Shown here: positions 15,736 to 23,954 of the stretch, one piece after another
Position numbering within the stretch: position 1 is the first letter of the stretch
Layout: each line of letters starts with the position of its first letter
Made by a program: the position numbers and the translations under genes
From: Streptomyces silvae
GTDB taxonomy: Bacteria; Actinomycetota; Actinomycetes; Streptomycetales; Streptomycetaceae
Assembly: GCF_016745505.1 (NCBI RefSeq)
Contig: NZ_JAERUC010000160.1
Span: forward strand, 1 to 48,081
DNA: 48,081 nt
Direction: 5' to 3'
Notes under the pieces: model-generated
What the model was told of the DNA's origin: nothing
What the model saw: only the letters and a program-made list of their open reading frames with translations
The model's database searches: none

Positions 15736-16632
15736 GTGACGACCATCCGAGAGGCCCGGTGGCTGAAACCCACACCCTTCGACTACACCGCTCCCCGCAC
15801 CCTCGCCGAGGCGGTCGCCCTCCTCGGCGACCCGGCGCGGGACACCAAGGTCGTGGCAGGCGGCCAGTCGCTGATCCCGATGCTGAACATGCGTCTCGCG
15901 CGCCCCGAGCTCCTCGTGGACATCACCCGCATCGAGGAACTGGCCCATCTGACGGTCGACGCGTCCGGCGCCCTGCGCATCGGCGCCGCCGTGCGCCAGG
16001 CCCGCGCCGCCGCCGACCCGGCCGTCCGGCACGGATGGCCGCTCCTGGCAGCGGCGATCAGCCATATCGGTCACCCGCAGATTCGTGGCCGTGGCACCGT
16101 CTGCGGCAGCCTGGCCCACCACGACCCGGCCGCCGAACTGCCCACGGCGGCGCGGGCCCTGGACGCCCGCTTCGTGATCACCGGCCCCGGCGGCAGCCGC
16201 ATCGTCCCCGCCGAGGACTTCTTCGTCGCCACGTTCTCCACCGCGGTCGACGACGACGAGCTGCTCGCGGAGGTGATCCTTCCCCCGCCGCCCGCGGCAC
16301 AGGGCTGGGCCTTCGAGGAACTCACGCGCAGACACGGTGACTTCGCGACCGTCGGGGTGGCTGTCCTGCTGGAGCGCGATTCCGCTACGGGCCTGGTCCG
16401 CACCGCCCGTGTGGTCTTCAGCGGGGCCGGACCCGTCCCCGTACGCCTGTCCGCCGCCGAGGACGCGCTCGTCGGCACCGGCGTCGACGAAGCGGCGCTG
16501 GCCGCCGCGCGGTCCGCCGCTCTCGCCGGCCTCGATCCCTCCGACGACGTCCACGCGAGCGCCGCCCACCGCCGCGAGACCGCCGCCCATCTCCTCGTCC
16601 GCGCCTGTACCACCGCATGGGAGCGCTGCTGA
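15736..16632 (+). CDS. Molybdenum hydroxylase FAD subunit (CoxM/XdhB type)
   Basis: The 298-residue protein has both FAD-binding signatures of the CO dehydrogenase/xanthine dehydrogenase medium subunit: VAGGQSLIPMLNMRLARP (about 40-57) and IRGRGTVCGSLAHHDPAAE (about 116-134). It passes electrons from the iron-sulfur subunit to FAD. The GTG start is the only suitable codon after the divergent promoter, and it has no strong ribosome site. The stop overlaps the next gene's ATG (TGATG). Confidence 0.9.
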   Translation: MTTIREARWLKPTPFDYTAPRTLAEAVALLGDPARDTKVVAGGQSLIPMLNMRLARPELLVDITRIEELAHLTVDASGALRIGAAVRQARAAADPAVRHGWPLLAAAISHIGHPQIRGRGTVCGSLAHHDPAAELPTAARALDARFVITGPGGSRIVPAEDFFVATFSTAVDDDELLAEVILPPPPAAQGWAFEELTRRHGDFATVGVAVLLERDSATGLVRTARVVFSGAGPVPVRLSAAEDALVGTGVDEAALAAARSAALAGLDPSDDVHASAAHRRETAAHLLVRACTTAWERC

Positions 16633-17168
16633 TGACCCCGTCCGTCCCTGCCCCCCGCACCGTCCGTACCCCGCCGCTCGCCGAGCCGTCCGGCTGGCAC
16701 CGGATCACGCTCACCGTCAACGGTGAGCGGATCACCGCCGAGGTCGAGTCCCGGCTGCTGCTCAGCGACTTCCTGCGCGACCGGCTCCGCCTCACCGGCA
16801 CCCATGTCGGCTGCGAGCACGGGGTGTGCGGGGCCTGCACCGTGCTCGTCGACGGCGAACCGGCCCGCTCCTGTCTGACCCTGGCGGTGCAGTGCGACGG
16901 GGCCGCGCTCCGCACCGTCGAGGGCCTCGCGCCCGGCGACGCGCCGCTCACCCCGGTGCAGCGCGCCTTCCACACCTGCCACGGCATGCAGTGCGGCTTC
17001 TGCACCCCCGGATTCGTGATGACGGCGACCGCCCTCACCGAACAGCCCGAACGCCCCGGCCCGGACGAGGTCGCCGACGCGCTCAGCGGCCATCTGTGCC
17101 GGTGCACCGGCTACCGCAACATCCGCCGTGCCGTCTGCCAGGCACTCGACGAGCGCTTCGGGGAGTGA
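16632..17168 (+). CDS. Molybdenum hydroxylase [2Fe-2S] subunit (CoxS/XdhA type)
   Basis: The 178-residue protein has the plant-type cluster motif GCEHGVCGACTV...SCLT and the second, all-helical cluster domain motif CGFCTPG...CRCTGY. Two [2Fe-2S] centres relay electrons from molybdenum to FAD. I chose the ATG at 16632, overlapping the previous stop, with GGGAG ten bases upstream; an in-frame ATG 15 bp earlier is possible. A 30-residue Pro-rich N-terminal tail precedes the domain. Confidence 0.92.
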   Translation: MTPSVPAPRTVRTPPLAEPSGWHRITLTVNGERITAEVESRLLLSDFLRDRLRLTGTHVGCEHGVCGACTVLVDGEPARSCLTLAVQCDGAALRTVEGLAPGDAPLTPVQRAFHTCHGMQCGFCTPGFVMTATALTEQPERPGPDEVADALSGHLCRCTGYRNIRRAVCQALDERFGE

Positions 17169-17173
17169 CCCGC

Positions 17174-19564
17174 ATGTCCCACGCATCCGACCCGGGCCGG
17201 CAGGACGGCGGCAGCTGGATCGGCCGGTCCGTCCCGCGTGTCGAGGACGACCGGCTGCTGCGCGGTAACGGCCGCTACGTCGACGACATCGCCCTGCCCG
17301 GCGCCGTCGAGGCGGCCTTCCTGCGCAGCCCCCACGCCCATGCCCGTATCGAGTCCATCGACGTGAAGGCGGCGCTGGAGGCACCCGGTGTCGTCGCCGT
17401 ATGGACCGGTGACGACGTCGCGAGCCTGCCGCCGATGCTCAACAAGGAGGAACTGCGCACCCCGCCGGGCCTCGCCGCGCTCCTGGACCCCACGGTCCGG
17501 ATGACACCGATGCCCCTGCTCGCCGGGGAGAAGGTGCTGTACGTCGGCCAGCCCGTCGCCCTCGTGCTGGCCGAGAACCGCTATCTCGCCGAGGACGCCC
17601 TCGAACTCGTCGATGTCCGCTACGCCCCGCTGCCCGTGCTCGTCGACCGCGAGGACGCCCTGTCGGAGCAGGCGCCGCTGCTGCACGACGGCCTGCCGGA
17701 CAACACCGCCGTCGCCGTCAGGGCCCGCGTCGGCGACCCGGACACCGTCTTCGCCTCCGCGCACACCGTGATCGGCGAGCGGTTCGAGGCGCACCGCTAT
17801 GTGGCCTCGCCCATCGAGACCCGCGCGGTCTCGGCCCAGGTCGACCCCTACAGCGGCAGGCTGAACGTCTGGTCGGGGACCCAGACACCCCACCGGCTGC
17901 GGGAGGCCACCGCCCACACGCTCGGCCTCACGGCCGACACGGTCCATGTCGTCGCCGCCGATGTCGGAGGCGGCTTCGGCCAGAAGGGCATCCTCTACGT
18001 CGAGGAACTCCTCGTCCCCCACGCCGCCCGCGTGCTCGGCCGCCCCGTGCTCTGGCGCGAGGACCGCAACGAGAACCTCACCGCCTCCTCGCACGCCCGC
18101 GAGCAGATCCACAGCATCGAGCTCGCCGCGGACGCCGAGGGCCGCATCCTCGGTGTCCGCGACCGGATCCTGGTGAACTTCGGCGCGTACAACGTGACCG
18201 GGCTGGTCGTGCCGTACAACTCGCTCTGCCATCTGCTCGGCCCGTACCGCATCCCCCATGTGGACATCGACGTCACCGGTGTCCTCACCAACACCACGTT
18301 CGCCACGCCGTACCGGGGGGCGGGCAGGCCGGAGACGGTCTTCGCCATGGAACGCGCGATGGACCGGCTGGCCGCCGCCCTGGGCCTCGCGCCCGAGGAG
18401 CTGCGGGCCCGCAACCTCGTCGGCCCGGACGAGATGCCGTACACGACGGGGCTGGTGGACCGCTCCGGCAGCCCCCAGTCCTACGACTCCGGCGACTTCC
18501 CCGAGCTCCTGCGCCGCGCCGTGGCGAAGGCGGACCCCGAAGACGTACGGGCCCGGCAGCGCGAGGGTGCCCGCGACGGGAAGCACATCGGCGTCGGGTT
18601 CGCGATGTACATCGAGGCGACCGGTCTCGGACCGTTCGAGACGGCCCGCATCGACATCGCCCCGACGGGGCGGGTCCGGCTCGCCATAGGCGCGCCGTCC
18701 CAGGGCCAGGGGCACCGCACGTCCATGGCGCAGATCGCCGCCGACGCCATCGGGGTCCCGCTCGGTGTCATCGATGTGACCGGGGGCGACACCGAGGCCA
18801 CCCCGTTCGGTGTGGGCACCATCGCCAGCCGCGCCCTGGTCAACGCGGGCAACGCCACCCACCGGGCCGGACGGCTGGTCCGCGAGAAGATCATCGACGC
18901 GGCGGCGCGCCGCCTCGGTGTCCCGGCGGACAGTCTGGACCTCAGCGACGGCGTGGTCGCGGCGAAGGAGCCGGGCGGCCCGTCGATGGACCTGGCGGAG
19001 CTCGCCGGGCGGGCGCCGCTGCCCGGCACACCGGAGCCCACCGACGGCCGGCACGGCACCGAGATCAGCGAGACCGTGCACTTCCGGCCGCCCGGTTTCG
19101 CGGTCGCGAGCGGGGCGCACGCCGCCGTCGTGGAGGTGGACGAGCACACCGGCGCCGTCGAGATCCTGCACTACGTCGTCGTCCATGACGCGGGAGTCAT
19201 CGTCAACCCGATGATCGCCGAGGGCCAGGTCACCGGCGGCATCGCGCAGGGCATCGGCGGCGCGCTGTACGAGGAGATGGTCTACGGGCCCGACGGCCAG
19301 CCCAGGACCGGCACCTACATGGACTACCTGGTGCCCACCTCTTCGGAGATCCCCGATCTCGACATGGACGAACTCTTCACCCCCAGCCCGATGAACGACC
19401 TCAGGGTGAAGGGGCTCGGGGAGGGCGGTGCGATCGCCCCGCAGGCCGTGCTCGCCAACGCCGTGGAGGACGCGCTGCGGCCCTTCGGCGTGGTCGTACG
19501 GCGTGGCCCCCTCTCGCCGAGCCGGGTGCGCGATCTGATCCGCACCCCGGCCACCCCCGCCTGA
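17174..19564 (+). CDS. Molybdenum hydroxylase molybdopterin-binding large subunit
   Basis: The 796-residue protein has the family landmarks GGGFGQK (near residue 264), PYRGAGRPE (near 380) and the active-site glutamate in GLGEGG (about E750). The loop is of the YRGAGR type rather than the AYxCSFR loop of true CO dehydrogenase form I, so it should hydroxylate an organic, often N-heteroaromatic or aldehyde, substrate. The ATG has GGGGAG eight bases upstream; a GTG at 17165 overlapping the previous stop is an alternative. Substrate is not predictable by eye. Confidence 0.92.
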   Translation: MSHASDPGRQDGGSWIGRSVPRVEDDRLLRGNGRYVDDIALPGAVEAAFLRSPHAHARIESIDVKAALEAPGVVAVWTGDDVASLPPMLNKEELRTPPGLAALLDPTVRMTPMPLLAGEKVLYVGQPVALVLAENRYLAEDALELVDVRYAPLPVLVDREDALSEQAPLLHDGLPDNTAVAVRARVGDPDTVFASAHTVIGERFEAHRYVASPIETRAVSAQVDPYSGRLNVWSGTQTPHRLREATAHTLGLTADTVHVVAADVGGGFGQKGILYVEELLVPHAARVLGRPVLWREDRNENLTASSHAREQIHSIELAADAEGRILGVRDRILVNFGAYNVTGLVVPYNSLCHLLGPYRIPHVDIDVTGVLTNTTFATPYRGAGRPETVFAMERAMDRLAAALGLAPEELRARNLVGPDEMPYTTGLVDRSGSPQSYDSGDFPELLRRAVAKADPEDVRARQREGARDGKHIGVGFAMYIEATGLGPFETARIDIAPTGRVRLAIGAPSQGQGHRTSMAQIAADAIGVPLGVIDVTGGDTEATPFGVGTIASRALVNAGNATHRAGRLVREKIIDAAARRLGVPADSLDLSDGVVAAKEPGGPSMDLAELAGRAPLPGTPEPTDGRHGTEISETVHFRPPGFAVASGAHAAVVEVDEHTGAVEILHYVVVHDAGVIVNPMIAEGQVTGGIAQGIGGALYEEMVYGPDGQPRTGTYMDYLVPTSSEIPDLDMDELFTPSPMNDLRVKGLGEGGAIAPQAVLANAVEDALRPFGVVVRRGPLSPSRVRDLIRTPATPA

Positions 19565-19606
19565 CCGGCCCCGACGTCCGCCTCCGCAATCCAAGGATGG
19601 GAAACC

Positions 19607-20215
19607 ATGCAGCTCGACCACACCTTCACCGTTCCGGCCGATCCCGATGAGGCGTGGAAGCTCTTCCACGACCTCGCCCGGGTCGCGCCCTGTATGCCCG
19701 GCGCGGTGCTCGACACGCTCGACGGCGACGCGTTCACCGGCCGGGTCAAGGTCAGGATCGGCGCGGTGCAGATGAGTTACCGCGGCGAGGGCACCGTCAC
19801 GCGGGACGAGGCCGCCCGCTCCATGCACCTCGACCTCAGCGGCAGCGAGACCCGGGGCTCGGGCACCGCGTCCGCGACGGTCACCGCGACCCTGGCCGCC
19901 GGCCCCGACGGCACGCGGGTGCACGTGCGCACGGACCTCGACATCACCGGCCGTCCGGCCCAGTTCGGCCGCGGCATCATGACCGAGGTCGGGGACCGGC
20001 TCGTCCAGCAGTTCGCGGACCGTCTCGAAGGCGTCCTGCGGGAGCGGCCCGGCTCCGGCGGCCAGGTGCCGGCCGCCTCCGCGGCCGAGCCGGAGGCGGT
20101 GGACCTCGGCGCGGCTGCTCTGCCGGTGCTGCTCAGGAAGGCGGCCGTACCCACGGCGGCCGTGCTGCTGGCCGTGGTGCTGGTCAGGGTGGTGCGGCGG
20201 CGGTCCCGCGGCTGA
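19607..20215 (+). CDS. CoxG-like SRPBCC protein with C-terminal membrane anchor
   Basis: Residues 1-145 form an SRPBCC/CoxG domain (start MQLDHTFTVPADPDEAWKLF, later ARVAPCMPGA). A flexible region follows, then a hydrophobic helix (about 170-192) and a basic tail RVVRRRSRG, so it is probably held at the inner face of the membrane. CoxG recruits CO dehydrogenase to the membrane in carboxydotrophs; here it may do the same for the hydroxylase encoded immediately upstream. It follows the large subunit by 42 bp, probably in the same operon. Confidence 0.87.
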   Translation: MQLDHTFTVPADPDEAWKLFHDLARVAPCMPGAVLDTLDGDAFTGRVKVRIGAVQMSYRGEGTVTRDEAARSMHLDLSGSETRGSGTASATVTATLAAGPDGTRVHVRTDLDITGRPAQFGRGIMTEVGDRLVQQFADRLEGVLRERPGSGGQVPAASAAEPEAVDLGAAALPVLLRKAAVPTAAVLLAVVLVRVVRRRSRG

Positions 20216-20243
20216 TGATCGTCCTATCGCCTCAGCGGTAAGA

Positions 20244-20261
20244 TTCTCAGTGCAGTGAGAA
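20244..20261. promoter_or_regulatory. Inverted repeat TTCTCA-N6-TGAGAA
   Basis: Perfect six-base arms around GTGCAG lie about 40 bp before the MarR start codon, a typical place for a MarR autoregulatory site. Confidence 0.5.
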
Positions 20262-20299
20262 GCCGGGGGGCGCCGGCCGACGCCGTACAAGGGGATGAG

Positions 20300-20839
20300 A
20301 TGGCAGCATCAAGGCCTGGGGACCAGGACGCCGTGGCGAAGGTGATCGAGGACTGGGCGCGGGAGCGGCCGGAGCTGGACACCAGCCCGCTGGAGGTCCT
20401 CGCCCGGCTCCACCGCTCCTTCCTGCGCTACAGCACCGGGCTCACCGAATCGATCGAGCGGCACGGCCTGTCCGTGGCGGGCTTCGACGTCCTGACCGCG
20501 CTGCGCAGGGCGGGTGCGCCGTACCGGCTGACGGCGGGACAGCTCGCCGACTCCGGGCTGGTGTCCTCGGCCGGGGTGACCCTGCGGATCGACCGGCTGG
20601 AGAAGGACGGGCTGATCGTCCGTGAGCGGGACACCGAGGACCGCAGGGTCGTCTACTCCCGTCTGACGGAGAAGGGCCTCGCCACGGTGGACACGGCCTT
20701 CGCCGAGCATCTGGACAACGAGAGCCGGATGCTCGGCGGGCTGTCGCCCTCCGAGCGCCGGCAGCTCGCGCGGCTGCTGCGCAAGCTGGAGATCTCGATC
20801 CTGGCCGCGGACGAGGAGCGGGCCGACGCGGCGGAGTGA
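20300..20839 (+). CDS. MarR-family transcriptional regulator
   Basis: The 179-residue protein is a standard MarR winged helix (TAGQLADSGLVSSAGVTLRIDRLEKDGLI then RERDTEDRRVVYSRLT). The ATG at 20300 has AAGGGG at good distance; a GTG 45 bp upstream would place the operator-like repeat inside the coding region. It follows the CoxG gene and is likely to regulate the molybdenum hydroxylase operon, itself, or both. Its sequence is close to the MarR half of the fusion regulator at the other side of the locus. Confidence 0.87.
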   Translation: MAASRPGDQDAVAKVIEDWARERPELDTSPLEVLARLHRSFLRYSTGLTESIERHGLSVAGFDVLTALRRAGAPYRLTAGQLADSGLVSSAGVTLRIDRLEKDGLIVRERDTEDRRVVYSRLTEKGLATVDTAFAEHLDNESRMLGGLSPSERRQLARLLRKLEISILAADEERADAAE

Positions 20840-20858
20840 CCGCGACGAGCAGGGGCCG

Positions 20859-20951
20859 GCCGTCAGCGGTTCGCGTGGGAGCGGCGGTTGCCGTCAGCCG
20901 TTCGCGTGGGAGCAGCGGTTGCCGTCAGCCGTTCGCATGGGAGCAGCGGCT
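20859..20951. repeat. 31-bp tandem repeat, three copies
   Basis: Three contiguous copies (20859-20889, 20890-20920, 20921-20951) differ at only a few positions. On the minus strand each unit contains codons for CSHAN(G/R) followed by TGA, i.e. the 3' end of the adjacent acetyltransferase gene has been duplicated in tandem. Confidence 0.85.
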
Positions 20952-21374
20952 GCCCTCGGCCTGCCTCGGTACGCGCATCCGGCGCATCAGGTCGCGCGTC
21001 CCGCGCCGGTCGAGCGTGGTGCGCCAGACGACTCCCGGATACCGGGCTCGCAGGTGGGAGAGCGCCCTGGTGCCCAGCCCGCTGCGGTGGAACTGCTTCT
21101 CGATGAGCACCTCGGTGATGACCGCCTCCGCACAGGAGGCGCAGAGGCGGAAGTCCACGTGGCCCACCACCTTGCGCACGTGGACCAGGAGCAGACACTG
21201 CGCGTCACCGGCGCCCTGTCCGTCCGGGTGCACCAGCTCGACCTCGCTGTAGGCGAGCAGACGCCGGTGCCAGTCGCCCTTGCGGTGCCCGAGCAGGCGG
21301 TGACGGCCCCCGCCACCGTGGTGCGCGGGGTGTTCCACGGCGTCAGGCCCACGAAGGGGCGCACCGTGGGGCAT
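20925..21374 (-). CDS. Small GNAT-like acetyltransferase
   Basis: The 149-residue protein contains a GNAT-like core: VVGHVDFRLCASCAEAVITEVLIEKQFHRSGLGTRALSHL, in which HRSGLGT matches the acetyl-CoA-binding Q/RxxGxG/A loop, followed by a short C-terminal strand region. The N-terminal half is His/Gly-rich and less typical. The start is uncertain: ATG 21374 (AGGACGG upstream) is used, ATG 21407 is possible. The stop lies inside the third copy of the 31-bp repeat, so the last eight residues belong to the repeat. Confidence 0.65.
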   Translation of the reverse strand: MPHGAPLRGPDAVEHPAHHGGGGRHRLLGHRKGDWHRRLLAYSEVELVHPDGQGAGDAQCLLLVHVRKVVGHVDFRLCASCAEAVITEVLIEKQFHRSGLGTRALSHLRARYPGVVWRTTLDRRGTRDLMRRMRVPRQAEGSRCSHANG

Positions 21375-21462
21375 GTCCGTCCTGGGCTGTGCGTGGCTTC
21401 CCTGCATGACATGCGCCTGCCCCGCCGGCCGCGACCGATGCCTCCCCGCGGCCGGGCGGCCT

Positions 21463-22425
21463 TCAGGTGCCGGGACCGGGATCCGGCCGGACGGGTTCGG
21501 TGATACCCGCTCTGGCGGCCTCCAGCTGGGCCGCGAAGGCGATCCCGAGGAACAGGACGATGCCGGTCAGGTTGGCCCACAGCAGCAGCGCCACGAACGC
21601 GGTCAGCGGCCCGTAGACGGCGCCGAACGAACCGCTTCTGCCCACGTAGAAGGTGAGCAGCCAGGTGGCCGCGACCCACAGGACCAGATGCACGGCGGAG
21701 CCGAAGACCAGCCACGTGTAGCCGGGCTGCACACGCCGGGGCGACCAGCGGAAGATCACGGCGGAGGCGAGTGCGGCGCAGACCGTGCCGACGGGTATCT
21801 CGAGGACGCCCCACCAGCCGAGCCAGGACCGCGACCAGCCGAGGGCCTCCACCACCGAGTCCCCGACGGCTTCGCCTGCGACCAGCACGAGGAACCCCAG
21901 CATGAGGGGCAGTCCCGCGGCGACGGCCAGCAGCAGGCCGCGACCGTACTTGGCGAGGAAGGGACGATCGCGCTCGATGCCGTAGATGCGGTTGCAGCCT
22001 CGTTCGATCTGGCCCATCGCGGAGGCGAGGTTGAGCACGGCGAAGCCGAGGCCGAGCCACATCGCCAGCGCCCCTGCCGTGGAGCCCGCACTCCGGCGGG
22101 TGTCCCGCAACGCACCTTGCACGAGCTCCACGCTGGCGCCGGGCACGATCCTTCCGAGCGTCAGCTCGATCACGCGGGCGATGCTCTCGGTGTGCACCGT
22201 CGTGGCCACGCCCACCAGCGCGATCACGAAGGGCACCATGCCCACGACCACCTGGAATCCGAGGGACCGCGCGAAGCTGAACCCGTCGGCGTACCGGAAG
22301 CGTGCGAAGGCGTCGAGGAGCAGCTTGCGCCCGCCGTAGTGGCGCAGCGCGCTGAGGGCTTCGTCCCCCGAGAGCTCCTCCCCGATCATGTCCCGCGTCT
22401 GCGGCACATGGACGACCGTCCCCAT
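21463..22425 (-). CDS. YihY/BrkB-family inner membrane protein
   Basis: The 320-residue protein has six or so membrane helices and the YihY/BrkB features: N-terminal FSFARSLGFQVVVGMVPF, a central LNLASAMGQIERGCNRIYGIERDRPFL, and YGPLTAFVALLLWANLTGIVLFLGIAFAAQLEAAR at the end. The molecular function of the family is not settled. The ATG has a strong GGAGGAGAGG ribosome site, and the longer frame upstream is not hydrophobic or conserved-looking. Confidence 0.88.
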   Translation of the reverse strand: MGTVVHVPQTRDMIGEELSGDEALSALRHYGGRKLLLDAFARFRYADGFSFARSLGFQVVVGMVPFVIALVGVATTVHTESIARVIELTLGRIVPGASVELVQGALRDTRRSAGSTAGALAMWLGLGFAVLNLASAMGQIERGCNRIYGIERDRPFLAKYGRGLLLAVAAGLPLMLGFLVLVAGEAVGDSVVEALGWSRSWLGWWGVLEIPVGTVCAALASAVIFRWSPRRVQPGYTWLVFGSAVHLVLWVAATWLLTFYVGRSGSFGAVYGPLTAFVALLLWANLTGIVLFLGIAFAAQLEAARAGITEPVRPDPGPGT

Positions 22426-22730
22426 GAGACCTCTCCTCCGACTGCCGGTCCTGCTGGCCCGGCCCGCCCGCACAGTAGTTCGTGCGGGGGTGGCAGGGCC
22501 ATCAGCCCGTGGGCCTGGGCATCTCACGGGCGGACGGCCGGGGCGGGGTGGTCATCGTCCGAGACCGCCGAGCGGCAGCCGGCCAGGCCCAGCCCGAGGA
22601 GCTTGATTCCGCTGCGACACGAATGGAGGGCGACACGAGGACATGACGTGAGGGAAGGGAGCGGCCGCAGGAGACGCGTTCCCGTACAGGCGCTCAAGGC
22701 CCCCCGTCCTCCCGCACCTTCCCCTCCCCG
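22426..22730. other. Intergenic region between YihY start and ROK stop
   Basis: No gene-like reading frame is seen. It should hold the YihY promoter and the end of the ROK transcript. One hairpin with seven-base arms (GCCCGTG 22505-22511, CACGGGC 22525-22531) is a weak terminator candidate. Confidence 0.4.
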
Positions 22731-23954
22731 CTATCCCTCGATGGTCGCCAGAGGCCGCCTGAACAGCGGGTGCAGCAGGATCGTGCCGGCCGCCACGGGC
22801 AGGGTGGCCGTCCCGGCATGCGGGCTGACGATGCGTTCGGGGTCCCCGCAGACATGGGAGAGATCGACGGCGGCGCCGCGGATCTCCTCCAGGTACTCGG
22901 GGTTGAGGAGGCTGGAGTGTTCGGTGACCACGATCAGATCGGGGTTGAGGACGTCGAGCAGCAGGGCGGCCGCCCGGCCGACCGCGCGGGCCCTCTCCCG
23001 CAGCAGCCGGTCCGCGCGCCGGTCCCCCGCCGCCGCCGCGTCCACCAGCAGGAAGACGTCCGGCTCGGGCACGATGCCTCGGCGCACCGCGGTCAGCGCG
23101 ATCGCCGTGTTGGAGGCCGTCGCCTCCAGGCAGCCGGTTCTCCCGCAGGCGCAGGGGACCGTGGAGTCCGGTACGGGCAGATGGGCCACGTCGCCCGCGC
23201 CGGAACCGGGGCCCTGGTGGACCACCCCGGCGATGCCCAGGGCGGCGTCGACCACGTTGCCGACGAAGAGATGTACCAGGCTGCGGCGGGCCGCCGGCCG
23301 ACCGAAGAGGATCTCCGACTGGGCGATGGCCCGGGCATGGTTGTCGATCCGCACCTCGATCCCGCCCAGGCCACGGGCGAGTTCGGCCGCCAGCGGACGG
23401 TGGTGCCAGCCCAGCGCGTCATGCCGGACCGCCGTCCCCAGGGCGGGATCCACCCAGCCGCCGAGCGCCGCGCCCACCCCCAGCAGGGGCCTGCCCCGGA
23501 CCGCGTCGTCGAGGAAGCCCCGCATCCCGTCGACGATCCGGCGCGGCAGGTCCCCCGGGGCGATGCCGTCGTGCGGGAGGTGGCGCCGGGCCAGCAGCCC
23601 GCCCCGCAGGTCCATGAGGCCGAACGTCGAGGCGGGTACGCCGATGTGGATGCCTCCGACCACCGGGCCCGCCGTCCCCTCGTCCCCCTCGGCAGGACCG
23701 GTGTGCAGGTCGATCGGGATCTGGGGCCGGCCCACACCGCTGCTCTCCACGAGCTCGGGCAGTTCCCGCACGAGACCGAGCCGGACCAGGTCGGTGCACT
23801 GACGGGAGACGGCGGCCGGGCTCAGCCCGCAGAGCTGGGCGATCGTCCGGCGGGCGACGGGCCCGTGGTCGAGCACCGTACGCAACACCGTGGCGGCGTT
23901 GGCCTCACGGCGGCCGTCGCCGGTCGCCCGGGAGATCTGCGGGGCGGCTGTCAT
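22731..23954 (-). CDS. ROK-family transcriptional regulator
   Basis: The 407-residue protein has an N-terminal winged HTH (VARRTIAQLCGLSPAAVSRQCTDL) followed by a ROK domain with the zinc motif CACGRTGCLEATAS. Such regulators usually sense a sugar or sugar phosphate. The ATG at 23954 has GAAGGAAGG upstream. It is divergent from the TauD/TfdA dioxygenase, 630 bp away; no sugar transport gene adjoins it in the window, so the target is unknown. Confidence 0.87.
   Translation of the reverse strand: MTAAPQISRATGDGRREANAATVLRTVLDHGPVARRTIAQLCGLSPAAVSRQCTDLVRLGLVRELPELVESSGVGRPQIPIDLHTGPAEGDEGTAGPVVGGIHIGVPASTFGLMDLRGGLLARRHLPHDGIAPGDLPRRIVDGMRGFLDDAVRGRPLLGVGAALGGWVDPALGTAVRHDALGWHHRPLAAELARGLGGIEVRIDNHARAIAQSEILFGRPAARRSLVHLFVGNVVDAALGIAGVVHQGPGSGAGDVAHLPVPDSTVPCACGRTGCLEATASNTAIALTAVRRGIVPEPDVFLLVDAAAAGDRRADRLLRERARAVGRAAALLLDVLNPDLIVVTEHSSLLNPEYLEEIRGAAVDLSHVCGDPERIVSPHAGTATLPVAAGTILLHPLFRRPLATIEG

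Noticed and set aside
15736..20215. Aerobic CO dehydrogenase (coxMSL) for CO oxidation
   Set aside because: The large subunit has the YRGAGR-type loop instead of the AYxCSFR loop required for form I CO dehydrogenase.
17111..20290. A 1059-codon open frame on the minus strand opposite the molybdenum hydroxylase genes
   Set aside because: It is antisense to genes with clear catalytic motifs and is rich in Gly/Val/Asp/His/Arg without domains, a usual artefact of high GC.
20859..20951. CRISPR array
   Set aside because: The 31-bp units are directly contiguous with no spacers and derive from an adjacent gene end; no cas genes are present.
21373..23802. An 809-codon plus-strand frame
   Set aside because: Antisense to the YihY and ROK genes; composition is Pro/Arg/Ser-rich with no recognisable domain.
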